A stretch of 12,989 nucleotides of DNA from an uncultured Collinsella sp. (GCA_902494815.1 CABUVB010000035.1:1-12989), one strand, 5' to 3'. Positions 1 to 7,986 are shown, counted from the stretch's first letter. The notes: generated by a model not told the origin, from the sequence alone. Made by a program: numbers and translations.

Positions 1-113
1 AGCGGCTGGAACAGGCTCATGCAGTTGACGAAAATCGTGTAGCACGTGGCCATGATCACGAAGCCGGAGGCCACCACGAGCCAGCCGGGGAAGAACTTAC
101 GCTGCTGGGGCAT
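1..113 (-). CDS. MFS-type transporter, N-terminal fragment (cut by left edge)
   Basis: This is the first 37 codons of a membrane protein that continues beyond the left edge. The ATG at 113 is preceded by an AAGGAG Shine-Dalgarno about 6 nt upstream, which supports this start. The protein begins with a short basic tail (MPQQRKFF), followed by PGWLVVASGF and a hydrophobic helix reaching a second Asn/Cys-containing stretch (FVNCMSLF). A short polar N-terminus followed by a PGW and a first helix rich in Gly/Ala is typical of major facilitator superfamily permeases, particularly the oxalate/formate-antiporter-like group. With only one helix visible, the family is an inference and no substrate can be named. 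It is separated from the upstream amidohydrolase gene by a terminator hairpin at 186-210, so it is probably its own transcription unit. Confidence 0.55.
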   Translation of the reverse strand, partial: MPQQRKFFPGWLVVASGFVIMATCYTIFVNCMSLFQP

Positions 114-185
114 ACTGCTCCTTATTTAACAAACGAATAGCCTGCGCCGGGCGCCGGTAGTGCCCAAGATTGCCTTGAAAGACAA

Positions 186-210
186 GGGCATAGGCCTTAC
201 GGCCATGCCC
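186..210 (-). terminator. Probable rho-independent terminator of the M20 amidohydrolase gene
   Basis: GGGCAT (186-191) pairs with ATGCCC (205-210), and GGCC (193-196) pairs with GGCC (201-204). The loop is four bases and A192 is a single bulged base. Read leftward, the stem is followed by TTGTCTTTC, a moderately U-rich tail. It lies 27 bp beyond the stop codon of the amidohydrolase gene. A looser outer inverted repeat, TTGCCTT (170-176) with AAGGCAA (221-227), encloses it. The hairpin closely resembles the core of the one at 8115-8155. Confidence 0.6.
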
Positions 211-236
211 GCAGGCTTGAAAGGCAAGGTTGGATG

Positions 237-1529
237 CTACCGGTGGTCGGCGATATAGCCCAAAGCGACGGCGGTATAGGCCGCGGCACCGAGCGGCAGC
301 TCGGCATCGTTAAAACGTGCCTTGGGATGGTGCTGGGCAAAGTGTTCGTCCGTGTCGGTTACGGCCGCGCCCACGGTAAAGTACGCACTCGGAATCTCGC
401 TCGAGATAAGCGCGAAGTCCTCACTCGCCATGGCATGGAAAAGCGGCAAGAAAGCCGTCTTGGGCAGCACTGCGCCCACGTAGCCAAGCGACGCCTGAGT
501 CATATCGCTGTCGAGTACAAGCGGCGGAACATCCGAAAGCGTCTCGATGGTCGCCGGCGTACGATAGGTCGTAGCAACGCCGTTAACGACCTCCGCGATG
601 CGGGTCTTGAGGTGCTCCATGAGCTCAACATCGAAGCCGCGCAGCGTTCCCTCGAGCACGCAGGTGTCGGGGATGACGTTGGCCGCCAAGCCGCCAGCAA
701 ACTTACCAACGGTAAGTGCGACTTCCTTGGCCGCCGGCACCTCGCGGGCGATAAGCTCCTGGAGCGCCAGGTGCACATGGACGCCGGCCGTGATGGGGTC
801 GATGCAGATCTCGGGGCTCGAGCCATGGCCGCCCTTGCCCTGCAGTGTGATGCGGAAACCGTACACGCCCGAAAGCGCCGGGCTCCCGTAGAGCACCAGG
901 CCAAGCGGCGACTGGCTGTTGACATGCATGGCAAAGGCCGCCTGAGGGCGCGGGTTCTCGAGCAAGCCGTCGGCGATGGCAGCGCGTGCTCCCTCAAAGG
1001 TCTCCTCGCCCGGCTGGAACAGCAACTTGACGGTAGCGTTGGCCTCCACAAGCTCGGCCTCGCGGGCCTTGAGCAGGCGCGCCGCACCAAGCAGGGCCGT
1101 CGCGTGCATATCGTGACCGCAAGCATGCATGCAGCCATTGGTGGATGCAAAGGGCTCGCCGGATTCCTCGACAACGGGAAGGGCATCCATATCGCCTCGG
1201 AGCATGACGACCGTTCCGGCCTGCTCGTCCTTGCACGTGCCATTGCCCTGAGCGGCCGCACCGGCACCGATCAGGCCAACGACGCAGGAACCGTCGACTA
1301 GCGTGGTATGGGGGATGTCCATCTCGTCCAGACGTGCCTGGATATAGGCAGACGTCTGCGGAAGATTGTTACCCAGCTCGGGCATCTGGTGTAGATCGTG
1401 TCGCCATGCAGCGAGCTCGTCTGCAAAAGCCTGAGCTTCTGCGACAAGACCGTCACCGATAGCGGCCTGCGCCGCCGCGGTGGCCTGGGGCGCTGGTTGC
1501 GGTTGAAAATCGGACAGAGCTGATGCCAT
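237..1529 (-). CDS. M20-family metallo-amidohydrolase (hippurate/IAA-amino acid hydrolase-like)
   Basis: This is a predicted zinc- or manganese-dependent amidohydrolase that cleaves N-acyl or peptide-type amide bonds. It belongs to the M20D group, which includes hippurate hydrolases, IAA-amino acid hydrolases, N-acetyl-diaminopimelate deacetylase and AbgA/AbgB-like enzymes. The protein is 430 aa from the ATG at 1529, chosen because GGAGG lies 6 nt upstream. An in-frame extension of 26 codons upstream has no such site. Visible motifs are RGDMDALP (111-118), the metal motif CGHDMH (137-142), LLFQPGEE with catalytic and metal glutamates (169-176), MHVN (201-204), GKGGHGSSP of the dimerisation domain (231-239) and ASEDF (368-372). 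The C-terminal HHPKARFNDAELP (400-412) is a family hallmark. There is no signal peptide, so it should be cytoplasmic. The N-terminal 25 residues are Gln/Pro/Ala-rich. It lies downstream of an EamA transporter but is separated from it by a terminator and a likely operator. The substrate cannot be told from sequence. Confidence 0.93.
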   Translation of the reverse strand: MASALSDFQPQPAPQATAAAQAAIGDGLVAEAQAFADELAAWRHDLHQMPELGNNLPQTSAYIQARLDEMDIPHTTLVDGSCVVGLIGAGAAAQGNGTCKDEQAGTVVMLRGDMDALPVVEESGEPFASTNGCMHACGHDMHATALLGAARLLKAREAELVEANATVKLLFQPGEETFEGARAAIADGLLENPRPQAAFAMHVNSQSPLGLVLYGSPALSGVYGFRITLQGKGGHGSSPEICIDPITAGVHVHLALQELIAREVPAAKEVALTVGKFAGGLAANVIPDTCVLEGTLRGFDVELMEHLKTRIAEVVNGVATTYRTPATIETLSDVPPLVLDSDMTQASLGYVGAVLPKTAFLPLFHAMASEDFALISSEIPSAYFTVGAAVTDTDEHFAQHHPKARFNDAELPLGAAAYTAVALGYIADHR

Positions 1530-1559
1530 AGAAGCCCTCCAGTAACGTTTTTGCAGCAC

Positions 1560-1581
1560 GCACTTTGATAGCGTAAAGTGC
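1560..1581. promoter_or_regulatory. Operator-like palindrome upstream of the M20 gene
   Basis: A perfect 7-bp inverted repeat, GCACTTT (1560-1566) and AAAGTGC (1575-1581), is separated by 8 bp. It lies 31-52 bp upstream of the amidohydrolase ATG, in the 85-bp non-coding stretch after the EamA terminator. Its spacing and symmetry suit a dimeric repressor or activator. I could not assign a good -35/-10 pair next to it, so its role is inferred from position alone. Confidence 0.4.
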
Positions 1582-1613
1582 AAGGTACAACTGTAAGGGC
1601 ATGACATAAAAAT

Positions 1614-1632
1614 GCCGCCCTGGGAGGGCGGC
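1614..1632 (-). terminator. Rho-independent terminator of the EamA transporter gene
   Basis: A 7-bp GC stem, GCCGCCC (1614-1620) with GGGCGGC (1626-1632), closes a 5-base loop. Read leftward it is followed by ATTTTTATG, a clear U-tract. It begins 12 bp after the EamA stop codon, so it separates that gene from the amidohydrolase gene. Confidence 0.85.
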
Positions 1633-1644
1633 GCAACAAGTTGT

Positions 1645-2628
1645 TTACAATTGCGGGTGTAATTTTCGGCGCAAGAAATCGAAATGCGTCTCGCTCAAGA
1701 TAATCGAAAGAAAGATGAGCGCGAAGCCGGCGAGCAGGCGCGAGGTGAGCGCCTCCCCCATCAGCAGCACCGAGAACAGCACGCCCGAAGGCGACTCCAT
1801 CGAAAGGAGCAGTGAGCCCGTCGAGGCCGAGACATGCGCCAGGCCGACGTTTTGGATGAGCAGAGCCGCGCATGTGCAACCAACCGAGAGAAACGCCATC
1901 GCGCTGATAAAGCTCGGCGTCCACACGGACAGAGGCGCTTGGGTCTCGAATAGCAGCGACGTTGCCAGGCTCAGCACGCCGTTGCCCACAAACATCCAAA
2001 ACGTGATGACGTTGATGTCCATTTTGCGACCGTACTTGGCAGTCACCGCCATCTGGATGGCGAAAAAGACCGCACCCGCCAGCGTAATGACATCACCGAT
2101 GTTGAATTCAACGCTATCGAGCGCCACCAAGCCAATGCCCGCCAAGCACAGCAGCGCCGCGCCCAGGTTATAGCGGGTGAGTTTTTCGCCGCTCAGAAAA
2201 TAGCTCGCGAACGGCACAACGATGCAATACGTGCCCGTCAAAAAAGCATTCTTGCCCGCCGTGGTGTGCGCCAGACCGACTGTCTGCAGGGCGTAGGCGG
2301 CCCACATAAGTGCGCCCATGCCAAGTCCGACGATAAGGTTGCGGGCGTTGAGGTGCGCGATGATGCGCTTGTGGAAGATGAAAAACATGACCAACGCCGC
2401 AGGCAGAAAGCGCACGTAGAGCAGTTCGAACACCGGAATGGTGTCGAGCGCGTCCTTCATGGTCGTAAAGGAGTAGCCCCAGACGACTGCCACCGAAAGC
2501 AGCAGGACTTTCCAGAACAGCGGCGAGCGAGCGCCGGCGCCGCGGGAGGTGCCGCCCGCGCCCAGGTCCTCGCGAGCAACAGGGCTATCGGGCATCATTT
2601 CGATATTGTCAGTGGCATGCTGGGCCAT
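1645..2628 (-). CDS. EamA/DMT-family (drug/metabolite) transporter
   Basis: This is a 327-aa integral membrane protein of the drug/metabolite transporter superfamily with two EamA repeats. The first spans roughly residues 39-170 and the second 175-312, giving about ten hydrophobic helices. Family signatures include WGYSF in helix 1 (50-54), ALQTVGLAHTTAGKNAFLTG (113-132, end of repeat 1, the usual 'gl..tsa..aafl' pattern), and MESPSGVLFSVLLMGE (277-292), the repeat-2 equivalent of the EP..A.....GE motif. The first 38 residues are polar and rich in Gly, Ala and Arg, so an alternative start (M11 or M12) is possible. AGGA lies about 7 nt before the ATG at 2628. Members export amino acids, metabolites or drugs, but the substrate here is unknown. 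Terminators at 1614-1632 and 2705-2736 bound it, so it is probably monocistronic. Confidence 0.9.
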   Translation of the reverse strand: MAQHATDNIEMMPDSPVAREDLGAGGTSRGAGARSPLFWKVLLLSVAVVWGYSFTTMKDALDTIPVFELLYVRFLPAALVMFFIFHKRIIAHLNARNLIVGLGMGALMWAAYALQTVGLAHTTAGKNAFLTGTYCIVVPFASYFLSGEKLTRYNLGAALLCLAGIGLVALDSVEFNIGDVITLAGAVFFAIQMAVTAKYGRKMDINVITFWMFVGNGVLSLATSLLFETQAPLSVWTPSFISAMAFLSVGCTCAALLIQNVGLAHVSASTGSLLLSMESPSGVLFSVLLMGEALTSRLLAGFALIFLSIILSETHFDFLRRKLHPQL

Positions 2629-2704
2629 AGGGCATCCTCGCGCTCAATCTGGGCGTGGTGTCCGCACGCGCATGGCTGCGTGCCGCCTCATGGTCAAATA
2701 AAAG

Positions 2705-2736
2705 CAGGGCGCACCGGACCCCCGGCACGCCCCGCT
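2705..2736 (-). terminator. Rho-independent terminator after the yhgE/pip pair
   Basis: In the leftward RNA, a 14-bp stem runs from 2736-2723 to 2718-2705 around a 4-base loop (2719-2722). It includes one G-U pair at 2707/2734 and two adjacent G-U pairs in the middle. It is followed by CTTTTATTTG on the same strand. It lies about 94 bp past the stop codon of the second YhgE/Pip gene and 77 bp before the EamA start, so it most likely ends the two-gene transcript. Confidence 0.75.
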
Positions 2737-2829
2737 ACTGTAGCAACAACCAAGCAGCCCGTGCAATTCACTACGCTAAAGCATCGGGTTGGAAGATCTC
2801 GATGTTCCGACGGCGTTTACGTTGCTGAA

Positions 2830-5019
2830 CTAAATCAATTTGGTTGACTCCAGTTTTTCGATGATCCAGTCGTTGGCTTTGATGACCGGGCGGCGGAAGA
2901 CGACGCCCAGTGCCAGCGACGGAATCAGATAGCTCGCCAGAATGCCTAGCTCAATCCAGTACTCCATGTGGTACGCACCGGCCATGGCGGCATGCATGGC
3001 GTTGATGCCGTGGGTGAACGGCAGGAACGGATAGATCGCCTGGAACACGGGGCCGGTCATCTCGATGGGGAACGTGCCGCCCGAACCGCCGACCTGCATG
3101 ACCAACAGCACGACTGCGAGCGCCTTGCCGATATCGCCAAACGAAACCGTAAGCGTGTAGACGATATTGGAGAACACGAGACTCGCGACCCAGCCCGCTA
3201 GCACAAACTGCAGCGGGTTGTCGCACTGAATGCCAAAGAACAGAATGTCGCCCGCGCACACGAGCGTTGCCTGCAGCAGAGCCAAACCGCCAAAGAACAG
3301 GTAACGACCCAGATAGATCTCGTGCAGGCGCACGGGGATGAGCTCGTTGATAAGCTCATCGTCAACCGAGACCTTCATCATGGCCGCCAGCACAATCGAG
3401 CCCACCCAGAGCGACAGAATCGTGTAGAACGGTGCCATGGCCGAACCGTAGTTGCTGATCGGATAGACCGGCTTGCGATCGAGCGCGACGGGGCCGGAAA
3501 GCGACACGGCCAGGCCCTCGGGATCATTGCCGATCATCGTCTTGATCGTAGCGAGGTCATCCGACATCAAGGCGCCGTCGAGCTCGTCCTTAAACGCACT
3601 GATCTTGTCCGACGCCTCGCCCAGCTGATCAGAAGCCTTGTTGACCAGCTTTGCAGCTTTGGAGAGGCCCTTTGCCAGCGAACCGGATGCGTCGGTCAGG
3701 CCAGCAACAGCACTATCCAGATCGTTCGAAATACCGTTCAGCGAATCCAAAACGCCCGAGATGGTCTTCTTGAGCTCCTTTGCCTTGGCCGAAAACGTAG
3801 AGTCGTAGTCAGTCTTGGCGCCCGAGATACCAGCCTTGGCATCGGCGATGGCCTGATCGACCTCGGCACGCGAGTTGTTGACCTCGGCCATGCTATCGGA
3901 GAGAGACTTCGCGGTGGCCGCCAGATCCTTGGCATTGTTGCGGTACTCAACGGCGATTCTGCCCAGCGACGTCGCGGCGGACTTGAGGCCGTCCTTCAAA
4001 TTCTCATCGCTCACCTGGTCGGCAAGGCTGCGGAGCTGATCGGCCATCGCATCGATATCCTTGGCGCGCGCATTGAGGGCCGCAGCGGCATCGTTGAGTT
4101 GGGACACCGTAAGGTCCACATGCTGGTTTGCGGTGTCGAACGCCTTCGCGAGCTCGGCAGACACATTGTCGAACGAACCCGCACTTCCATCGATTGCGGC
4201 ATCGATGGCATCGTTTGCCGCCTTAAGCGCTTCTCTGGAATCATCGATGCCGCTTTTGGCATGTTCCATGAGCTGCTTTGTCGACTCATCGACGGCACCG
4301 GTCTGCTTGAGCATGCCGCTCGCCGACGTCAGCGAATCGGACGTGGAGCTCAAAATGCCCGCCAGCGACGAAGCATTTGCCTGAACGTCTCGCAGGTCCT
4401 CAATCGAATCGCCGAGCGTCGAGGACAGGTTGGCGATAAAGTTGCTGACCTGGTCGGTGCTCATGTAATCGAGCAGGCTGGACACCGTCTTAAGACCGAT
4501 GCTCGTAATGGTCTCGGTAAAAGTTTCGTTAACCTGGCTTTGAACGGCGCTCGAACCCTTCTCGGTCACGATCTGCGCGATGGCGTTGGCCTTCTGGTTC
4601 TCGTAAAACTCGATATCAGCGTGTTTCACGTCGGTCGAGAAAAGCGTCATCATGTCAGCGCTAAACGTTTTGGGGATAACGACGGCAGCATAGTACGCGC
4701 CCGACTTAACGCCCTCGATAGCCTTTTCGCGATTGTTGAGCACAACCCAATCGAAGCTCTCGTTGCCGCGCAGGGTGGCGGTCACGTTTTCGCCCACGTT
4801 AACCTCGACGGGGATCAAATCGCTCTCGTAACCCTCATCGGTGTTGACCACGGCGATCTTAAGATTGCCGGTGTTGCCGTACGGATCCCAGCTGCCGGCG
4901 ATGTTAAACCACGCGTACAGACACGGTACGATAATGAGGCCCATCACGACAACCAAGCCGATCACGGAGCGAGACACGTTTTGGACATCGTGCTTAAACA
5001 GATGCAGGATGTTCTTCAT
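2830..5019 (-). CDS. YhgE/Pip-domain membrane protein (second of a coupled pair)
   Basis: This 729-aa protein belongs to the YhgE/Pip ('phage infection protein') family, which is related to the EsaA/YueB type VII secretion components and to ABC-2 permeases. An N-terminal helix (about 17-36) is followed by the family signature LYAWFNIAGSWDPYGNT (34-50). A long extracytoplasmic part of about 480 residues follows. Its first section (51-185) contains KIAVVNTDEGY and YYAAVVIPKTFS, and its second (about 190-500) is Ala/Ser/Asp-rich and predicted coiled coil. The C-terminal half carries about six helices (533-706), including the motif GGSGGTFPIEMTGPVFQ (644-660) and PFLPFTHGINAM (664-675). Lactococcal Pip is needed for adsorption of some phages. 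The normal role is unclear but probably envelope transport or remodelling. Translation is likely coupled to the preceding gene. No ATPase gene is adjacent. Confidence 0.93.
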   Translation of the reverse strand: MKNILHLFKHDVQNVSRSVIGLVVVMGLIIVPCLYAWFNIAGSWDPYGNTGNLKIAVVNTDEGYESDLIPVEVNVGENVTATLRGNESFDWVVLNNREKAIEGVKSGAYYAAVVIPKTFSADMMTLFSTDVKHADIEFYENQKANAIAQIVTEKGSSAVQSQVNETFTETITSIGLKTVSSLLDYMSTDQVSNFIANLSSTLGDSIEDLRDVQANASSLAGILSSTSDSLTSASGMLKQTGAVDESTKQLMEHAKSGIDDSREALKAANDAIDAAIDGSAGSFDNVSAELAKAFDTANQHVDLTVSQLNDAAAALNARAKDIDAMADQLRSLADQVSDENLKDGLKSAATSLGRIAVEYRNNAKDLAATAKSLSDSMAEVNNSRAEVDQAIADAKAGISGAKTDYDSTFSAKAKELKKTISGVLDSLNGISNDLDSAVAGLTDASGSLAKGLSKAAKLVNKASDQLGEASDKISAFKDELDGALMSDDLATIKTMIGNDPEGLAVSLSGPVALDRKPVYPISNYGSAMAPFYTILSLWVGSIVLAAMMKVSVDDELINELIPVRLHEIYLGRYLFFGGLALLQATLVCAGDILFFGIQCDNPLQFVLAGWVASLVFSNIVYTLTVSFGDIGKALAVVLLVMQVGGSGGTFPIEMTGPVFQAIYPFLPFTHGINAMHAAMAGAYHMEYWIELGILASYLIPSLALGVVFRRPVIKANDWIIEKLESTKLI

Positions 5020-7836
5020 TTATGCCTCACCTCCTTTGGAGTGCTTGCCAAGCGCGGTGGTATCTCCATCATTTGTGGCTGTGCTGTCGCTGCCCTGAGA
5101 TTTATGGTGCGAGCCGATATGCGGCAAGCGGCCCGTGGACTGATCGCCGCCCTTGGCACCACGCTCGCTGGCGTTGAGGCCAAACATGTGGCGGGCGGCA
5201 GGAATGGCGGCCGTGTGTTCGCGCATCTCGCGACGCAGGTCCTCATCCGAAAGCGCCGAGATGCGCATCTGGGTATTGAGGCTCGCTCGGATATATTCGA
5301 TATTGATAAGCCAGCCGCAGATGGCAATAACCGAGATGATCCAAATGACAAGCAGGATGATCTTGCCGTTATTGTCGATATCGAGAACCGTCGACAGGAC
5401 AAAGAGCAGGACCTGAACGCCCACCACGGCGGCAAAACCGCCCTTGATGTAGTACGGGTAGCGATGTTCAAAGGCGACCGCATGATCGAGCAGTTCGCGA
5501 CGGTACGAATCGGAATCGAGCATGACGCGCATGGCCGTGCGCAGCGAGTAGCGCTGGCGCGGCAGGTCGTTGGACTCGCAAATCATCATACCGGTCGTGG
5601 AGAGCTGTTTATCAAAGAGCAGGTTAAGGTTGAGCAGCAGCGGACGCATCTGCAGGCCGATAAAGAGCGCCACGATCAAGAACACGCCCAGAATGCACAG
5701 GTTAAACAGGTAGTTGAACGAATACATGCCGCCGACCGTCTCGCGCAGCAGATTGATGCCGTAGGTAAAGGGCAGCAGCGGGTGCAGCCACTGGAAGAAG
5801 CCGGGCATCATCTCGATGGGGTACATGCCCGACGAACCCGGGATCTGCACGATGACGAGAATGACGCCGATAGCCTTGCCGATATGCTTAAACGTGGTGG
5901 ACAGCGCATAGATGATATTGACGTAGGTGAACGAAATGGCGATGCCGCCCAGCACGAACAGCAGCGGGCTGACGCACTGCACGCCAATCACCAGATCGCC
6001 TACCGTAACGATGATGGCCTGCAACGCGCCCAGGATCACCATGAGCAACCAGCGGCCAAAGTAGCCTTGGCGCGCCGTAAAGCTGCCAACACCTTCACGG
6101 TCGACCTCGAGCTTGTAAATGGCGATGAGCACATAGCCGCCCACCCAAAGCGCCAGATTGGTGTAGAAGGGAGCGATGCCCGAGCCAAAGCTCTTGACCG
6201 GATAGATCGACTTGGACGTCAGCTCGACCGGAGAGGCCATGAAATCTGCCACGTCATTGACATCGACGCCCATCAGATCGGCCAGCTCGCCCATGGACTC
6301 GGAGGTCTGCAGCGCCGCGATGTCATTGGCGGCGGTTGCAAGCTTGTCCTGGACCTTGGCAAGCGAGGAATCGGTCTGGGACAGCGTGGTCTTGGCCTGG
6401 CCGAGCGTAGCGCTAAGCTGCGCCAACGTGCCGCGCGCATTTGCAAGTGTAGGTGTCATACCCGAGACGATACCGGTCAGGTCGCCCGAAACGGCAGCAA
6501 AAGAGTCGAGCGCGCTCGAGGCCTTCGGCAGCGCGTTTTGGCCCAAGTCCGTCTGGGCTTGGCCAAGGTTGGTCGCACCGGTATGAATTGCGTTATTGAT
6601 AGCGTCACTGGCACCCGAAACAGCCGCTGCGTCATTCGCCATGGCGCTCGACTGCGCGGACAGACCGTCCTTGATGCTCTGAAGCTTTTCATTCTGCTCT
6701 CGAAGCAAATCGATGGTCGATACAATGCGCGCGTCAATTTCCTCGGAACCTGTCGACGTGTCATTGGCGAGAATCTCCAAGTGCCCGATAACGGCCTTAT
6801 TGTGGTCGATCGTCGCTTGAAGAGACTCGAGCGAGTTGTCGATACGGGTGGTCGTAGATGTGACCGCGCCCGTCAGCTTGCCGATGGCAGCGTTCGCAGA
6901 GGCCGACGTCTTGGTGAGCGCAAGGCTGCCTTCCGAGAGCGCCTTGGAGAGCGAGGTGATGGAGTTGCCCGCCGTGGTGCGAGCTTCGCTCAGCAGGTCG
7001 TTGCCCTGGGAGATCGCCTGCGTCAGCGACGGTGCCTGGCCTTGCAAGCCGGCAAGTGCCGCATCAGCCGAGGCGATAGCGCCACTCGTCTTATCGATGG
7101 CGGCATTCATATCGCCAATCGAATCGCGCACCTCGCCCAAGGTATCGGATGCCTCGGAGACAGAACTTGCCAGCGAGTCCTGAGTCTGGGTTGCCTTGTC
7201 CCTTAAATCGACACCGGCATCCTTGGCGATACCGGCAACAGTCTTGCCTACCGTAGAGACAAATTCCGAGTTGATCTGCTCCTCGATGGTGTTTGCACCG
7301 GTATCGGTAACCTTGGGCGCAATGGCGCTCTTCTTCTCATTGACGTAGTACGTGAGCTTGGGCTGATGGTAGTTGCCGTCGAGCATCGAAACCAGGTTAT
7401 CCGAGAAGTTCTTGGGAATCACGATAGCGGCATAGTACTCGCCGCTCTCGACGCCCTCCTTGGCATCGGCCGTCGAGTCGACGAACGTCCAGCCCAACTG
7501 ATGATTCTCCTTGAGCTGGTCGACCACTTTGTCGCCAGCGTTGAGCTCACCCACCAAGTCGTTTTGGGTGCCTCGATCGTTGTTGGCGATAGCAATCTTG
7601 ATGCCTTGGGTGTTTCCATACGGATCCCAGTTTGCCACGATGTTATACCAGGCATACAGCGAGGGAATAACGCACACGCCTAGGGTAACCACCAGGGCGA
7701 CGGGGTTCACAAGCAGTCGCTTAATGTCGCGCTTAAATATCGCAAAGGAGACCTTTGCATTGGATAGTTTGCTGCCGAGACTCACGCTTGGACCATCCAT
7801 CCTGTCGTTGAATCGAATCGTACTATCGATAACCAT
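5020..7836 (-). CDS. YhgE/Pip-domain membrane protein with C-terminal two-helix extension (first of the pair)
   Basis: This is a larger YhgE/Pip paralogue, 938 aa if it starts at the ATG at 7836. An ATG at 7800 or a TTG at 7869 is also possible, because none has a clear Shine-Dalgarno. The N-terminus carries a basic RDIKRL segment, helix 1 and the signature SLYAWYNIVANWDPYGNT (about 59-76). The extracytoplasmic region has KIAIANNDRG and YYAAIVIPKNFS, then some 300 residues of Ala/Ser/Thr-rich coiled coil to about residue 510. The membrane domain (about 555-730) contains PGSSGMYPIEMMPGFFQ (666-682) and LLPFTYGINLLRE. Unlike its downstream partner, it continues for about 200 more residues. These comprise a polar linker, two further helices (about 799-819 and 826-846), a charged segment (EDLRREMREH) and a Ser/Gly/His-rich tail. 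Its stop TAA directly abuts the ATG of the next gene, suggesting a hetero-oligomer of the two. Confidence 0.92.
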   Translation of the reverse strand: MVIDSTIRFNDRMDGPSVSLGSKLSNAKVSFAIFKRDIKRLLVNPVALVVTLGVCVIPSLYAWYNIVANWDPYGNTQGIKIAIANNDRGTQNDLVGELNAGDKVVDQLKENHQLGWTFVDSTADAKEGVESGEYYAAIVIPKNFSDNLVSMLDGNYHQPKLTYYVNEKKSAIAPKVTDTGANTIEEQINSEFVSTVGKTVAGIAKDAGVDLRDKATQTQDSLASSVSEASDTLGEVRDSIGDMNAAIDKTSGAIASADAALAGLQGQAPSLTQAISQGNDLLSEARTTAGNSITSLSKALSEGSLALTKTSASANAAIGKLTGAVTSTTTRIDNSLESLQATIDHNKAVIGHLEILANDTSTGSEEIDARIVSTIDLLREQNEKLQSIKDGLSAQSSAMANDAAAVSGASDAINNAIHTGATNLGQAQTDLGQNALPKASSALDSFAAVSGDLTGIVSGMTPTLANARGTLAQLSATLGQAKTTLSQTDSSLAKVQDKLATAANDIAALQTSESMGELADLMGVDVNDVADFMASPVELTSKSIYPVKSFGSGIAPFYTNLALWVGGYVLIAIYKLEVDREGVGSFTARQGYFGRWLLMVILGALQAIIVTVGDLVIGVQCVSPLLFVLGGIAISFTYVNIIYALSTTFKHIGKAIGVILVIVQIPGSSGMYPIEMMPGFFQWLHPLLPFTYGINLLRETVGGMYSFNYLFNLCILGVFLIVALFIGLQMRPLLLNLNLLFDKQLSTTGMMICESNDLPRQRYSLRTAMRVMLDSDSYRRELLDHAVAFEHRYPYYIKGGFAAVVGVQVLLFVLSTVLDIDNNGKIILLVIWIISVIAICGWLINIEYIRASLNTQMRISALSDEDLRREMREHTAAIPAARHMFGLNASERGAKGGDQSTGRLPHIGSHHKSQGSDSTATNDGDTTALGKHSKGGEA
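5027..5037 (-). promoter_or_regulatory. Near-perfect Shine-Dalgarno within the 3' end of the first yhgE/pip gene
   Basis: AAAGGAGGTGA lies 7 nt before the ATG at 5019 and overlaps the last codons (SKGG) of the upstream gene. That gene's TAA stop is immediately followed by the ATG, with no intervening base. This is the layout expected for translational coupling and roughly balanced production of the two membrane proteins. Confidence 0.85.
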
Positions 7837-7892
7837 TGTACGTAAGCGCTTTAGCGTCTCAGAGCACAATGGTATTGAGTTTTGCGGGTAGC

Positions 7893-7928
7893 AATATACT
7901 ACGAAGATGAGTTAACGTACAGATGTAC
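7893..7928 (-). promoter_or_regulatory. Possible promoter and operator of the yhgE/pip pair
   Basis: Read leftward, TATATT (7898-7893) resembles a -10 box about 57 bp before the ATG at 7836. No convincing -35 hexamer lies 16-18 bp upstream. Instead that position is occupied by a short palindrome, GTACA-GA-TGTAC (7917-7928), which could be a regulator site overlapping the -35 region. This reading rests on position and AT content only. Confidence 0.35.
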
Positions 7929-7986
7929 AGTATCCTAAATTTCAGCAGGTCACAAAACCACAACCCGCACAAATTAGCAATTCAAA

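Noticed and set aside
234..1301. A 355-codon plus-strand open frame opposite the M20 gene
   Set aside because: It is in register with the complementary M20 codons, Arg/Gly/Ala-rich and without motifs. The M20 catalytic motifs are all on the minus strand.
2664..2683. A 6-bp inverted repeat GCACGC/GCGTGC upstream of the EamA gene as an operator
   Set aside because: It is short, GC-only and at a frequency expected by chance in this GC-rich DNA, and no promoter elements flank it convincingly.
3322..7206. A 1294-codon open frame on the plus strand opposite both yhgE/pip genes
   Set aside because: It is in exact codon register with both minus-strand genes, which share one frame because their junction is TAA-ATG. 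It stays open only because the real genes avoid TTA, CTA and TCA codons over that length. Its product is Arg/His/Gly-rich with no recognisable domain, whereas the minus-strand proteins have clear family motifs.
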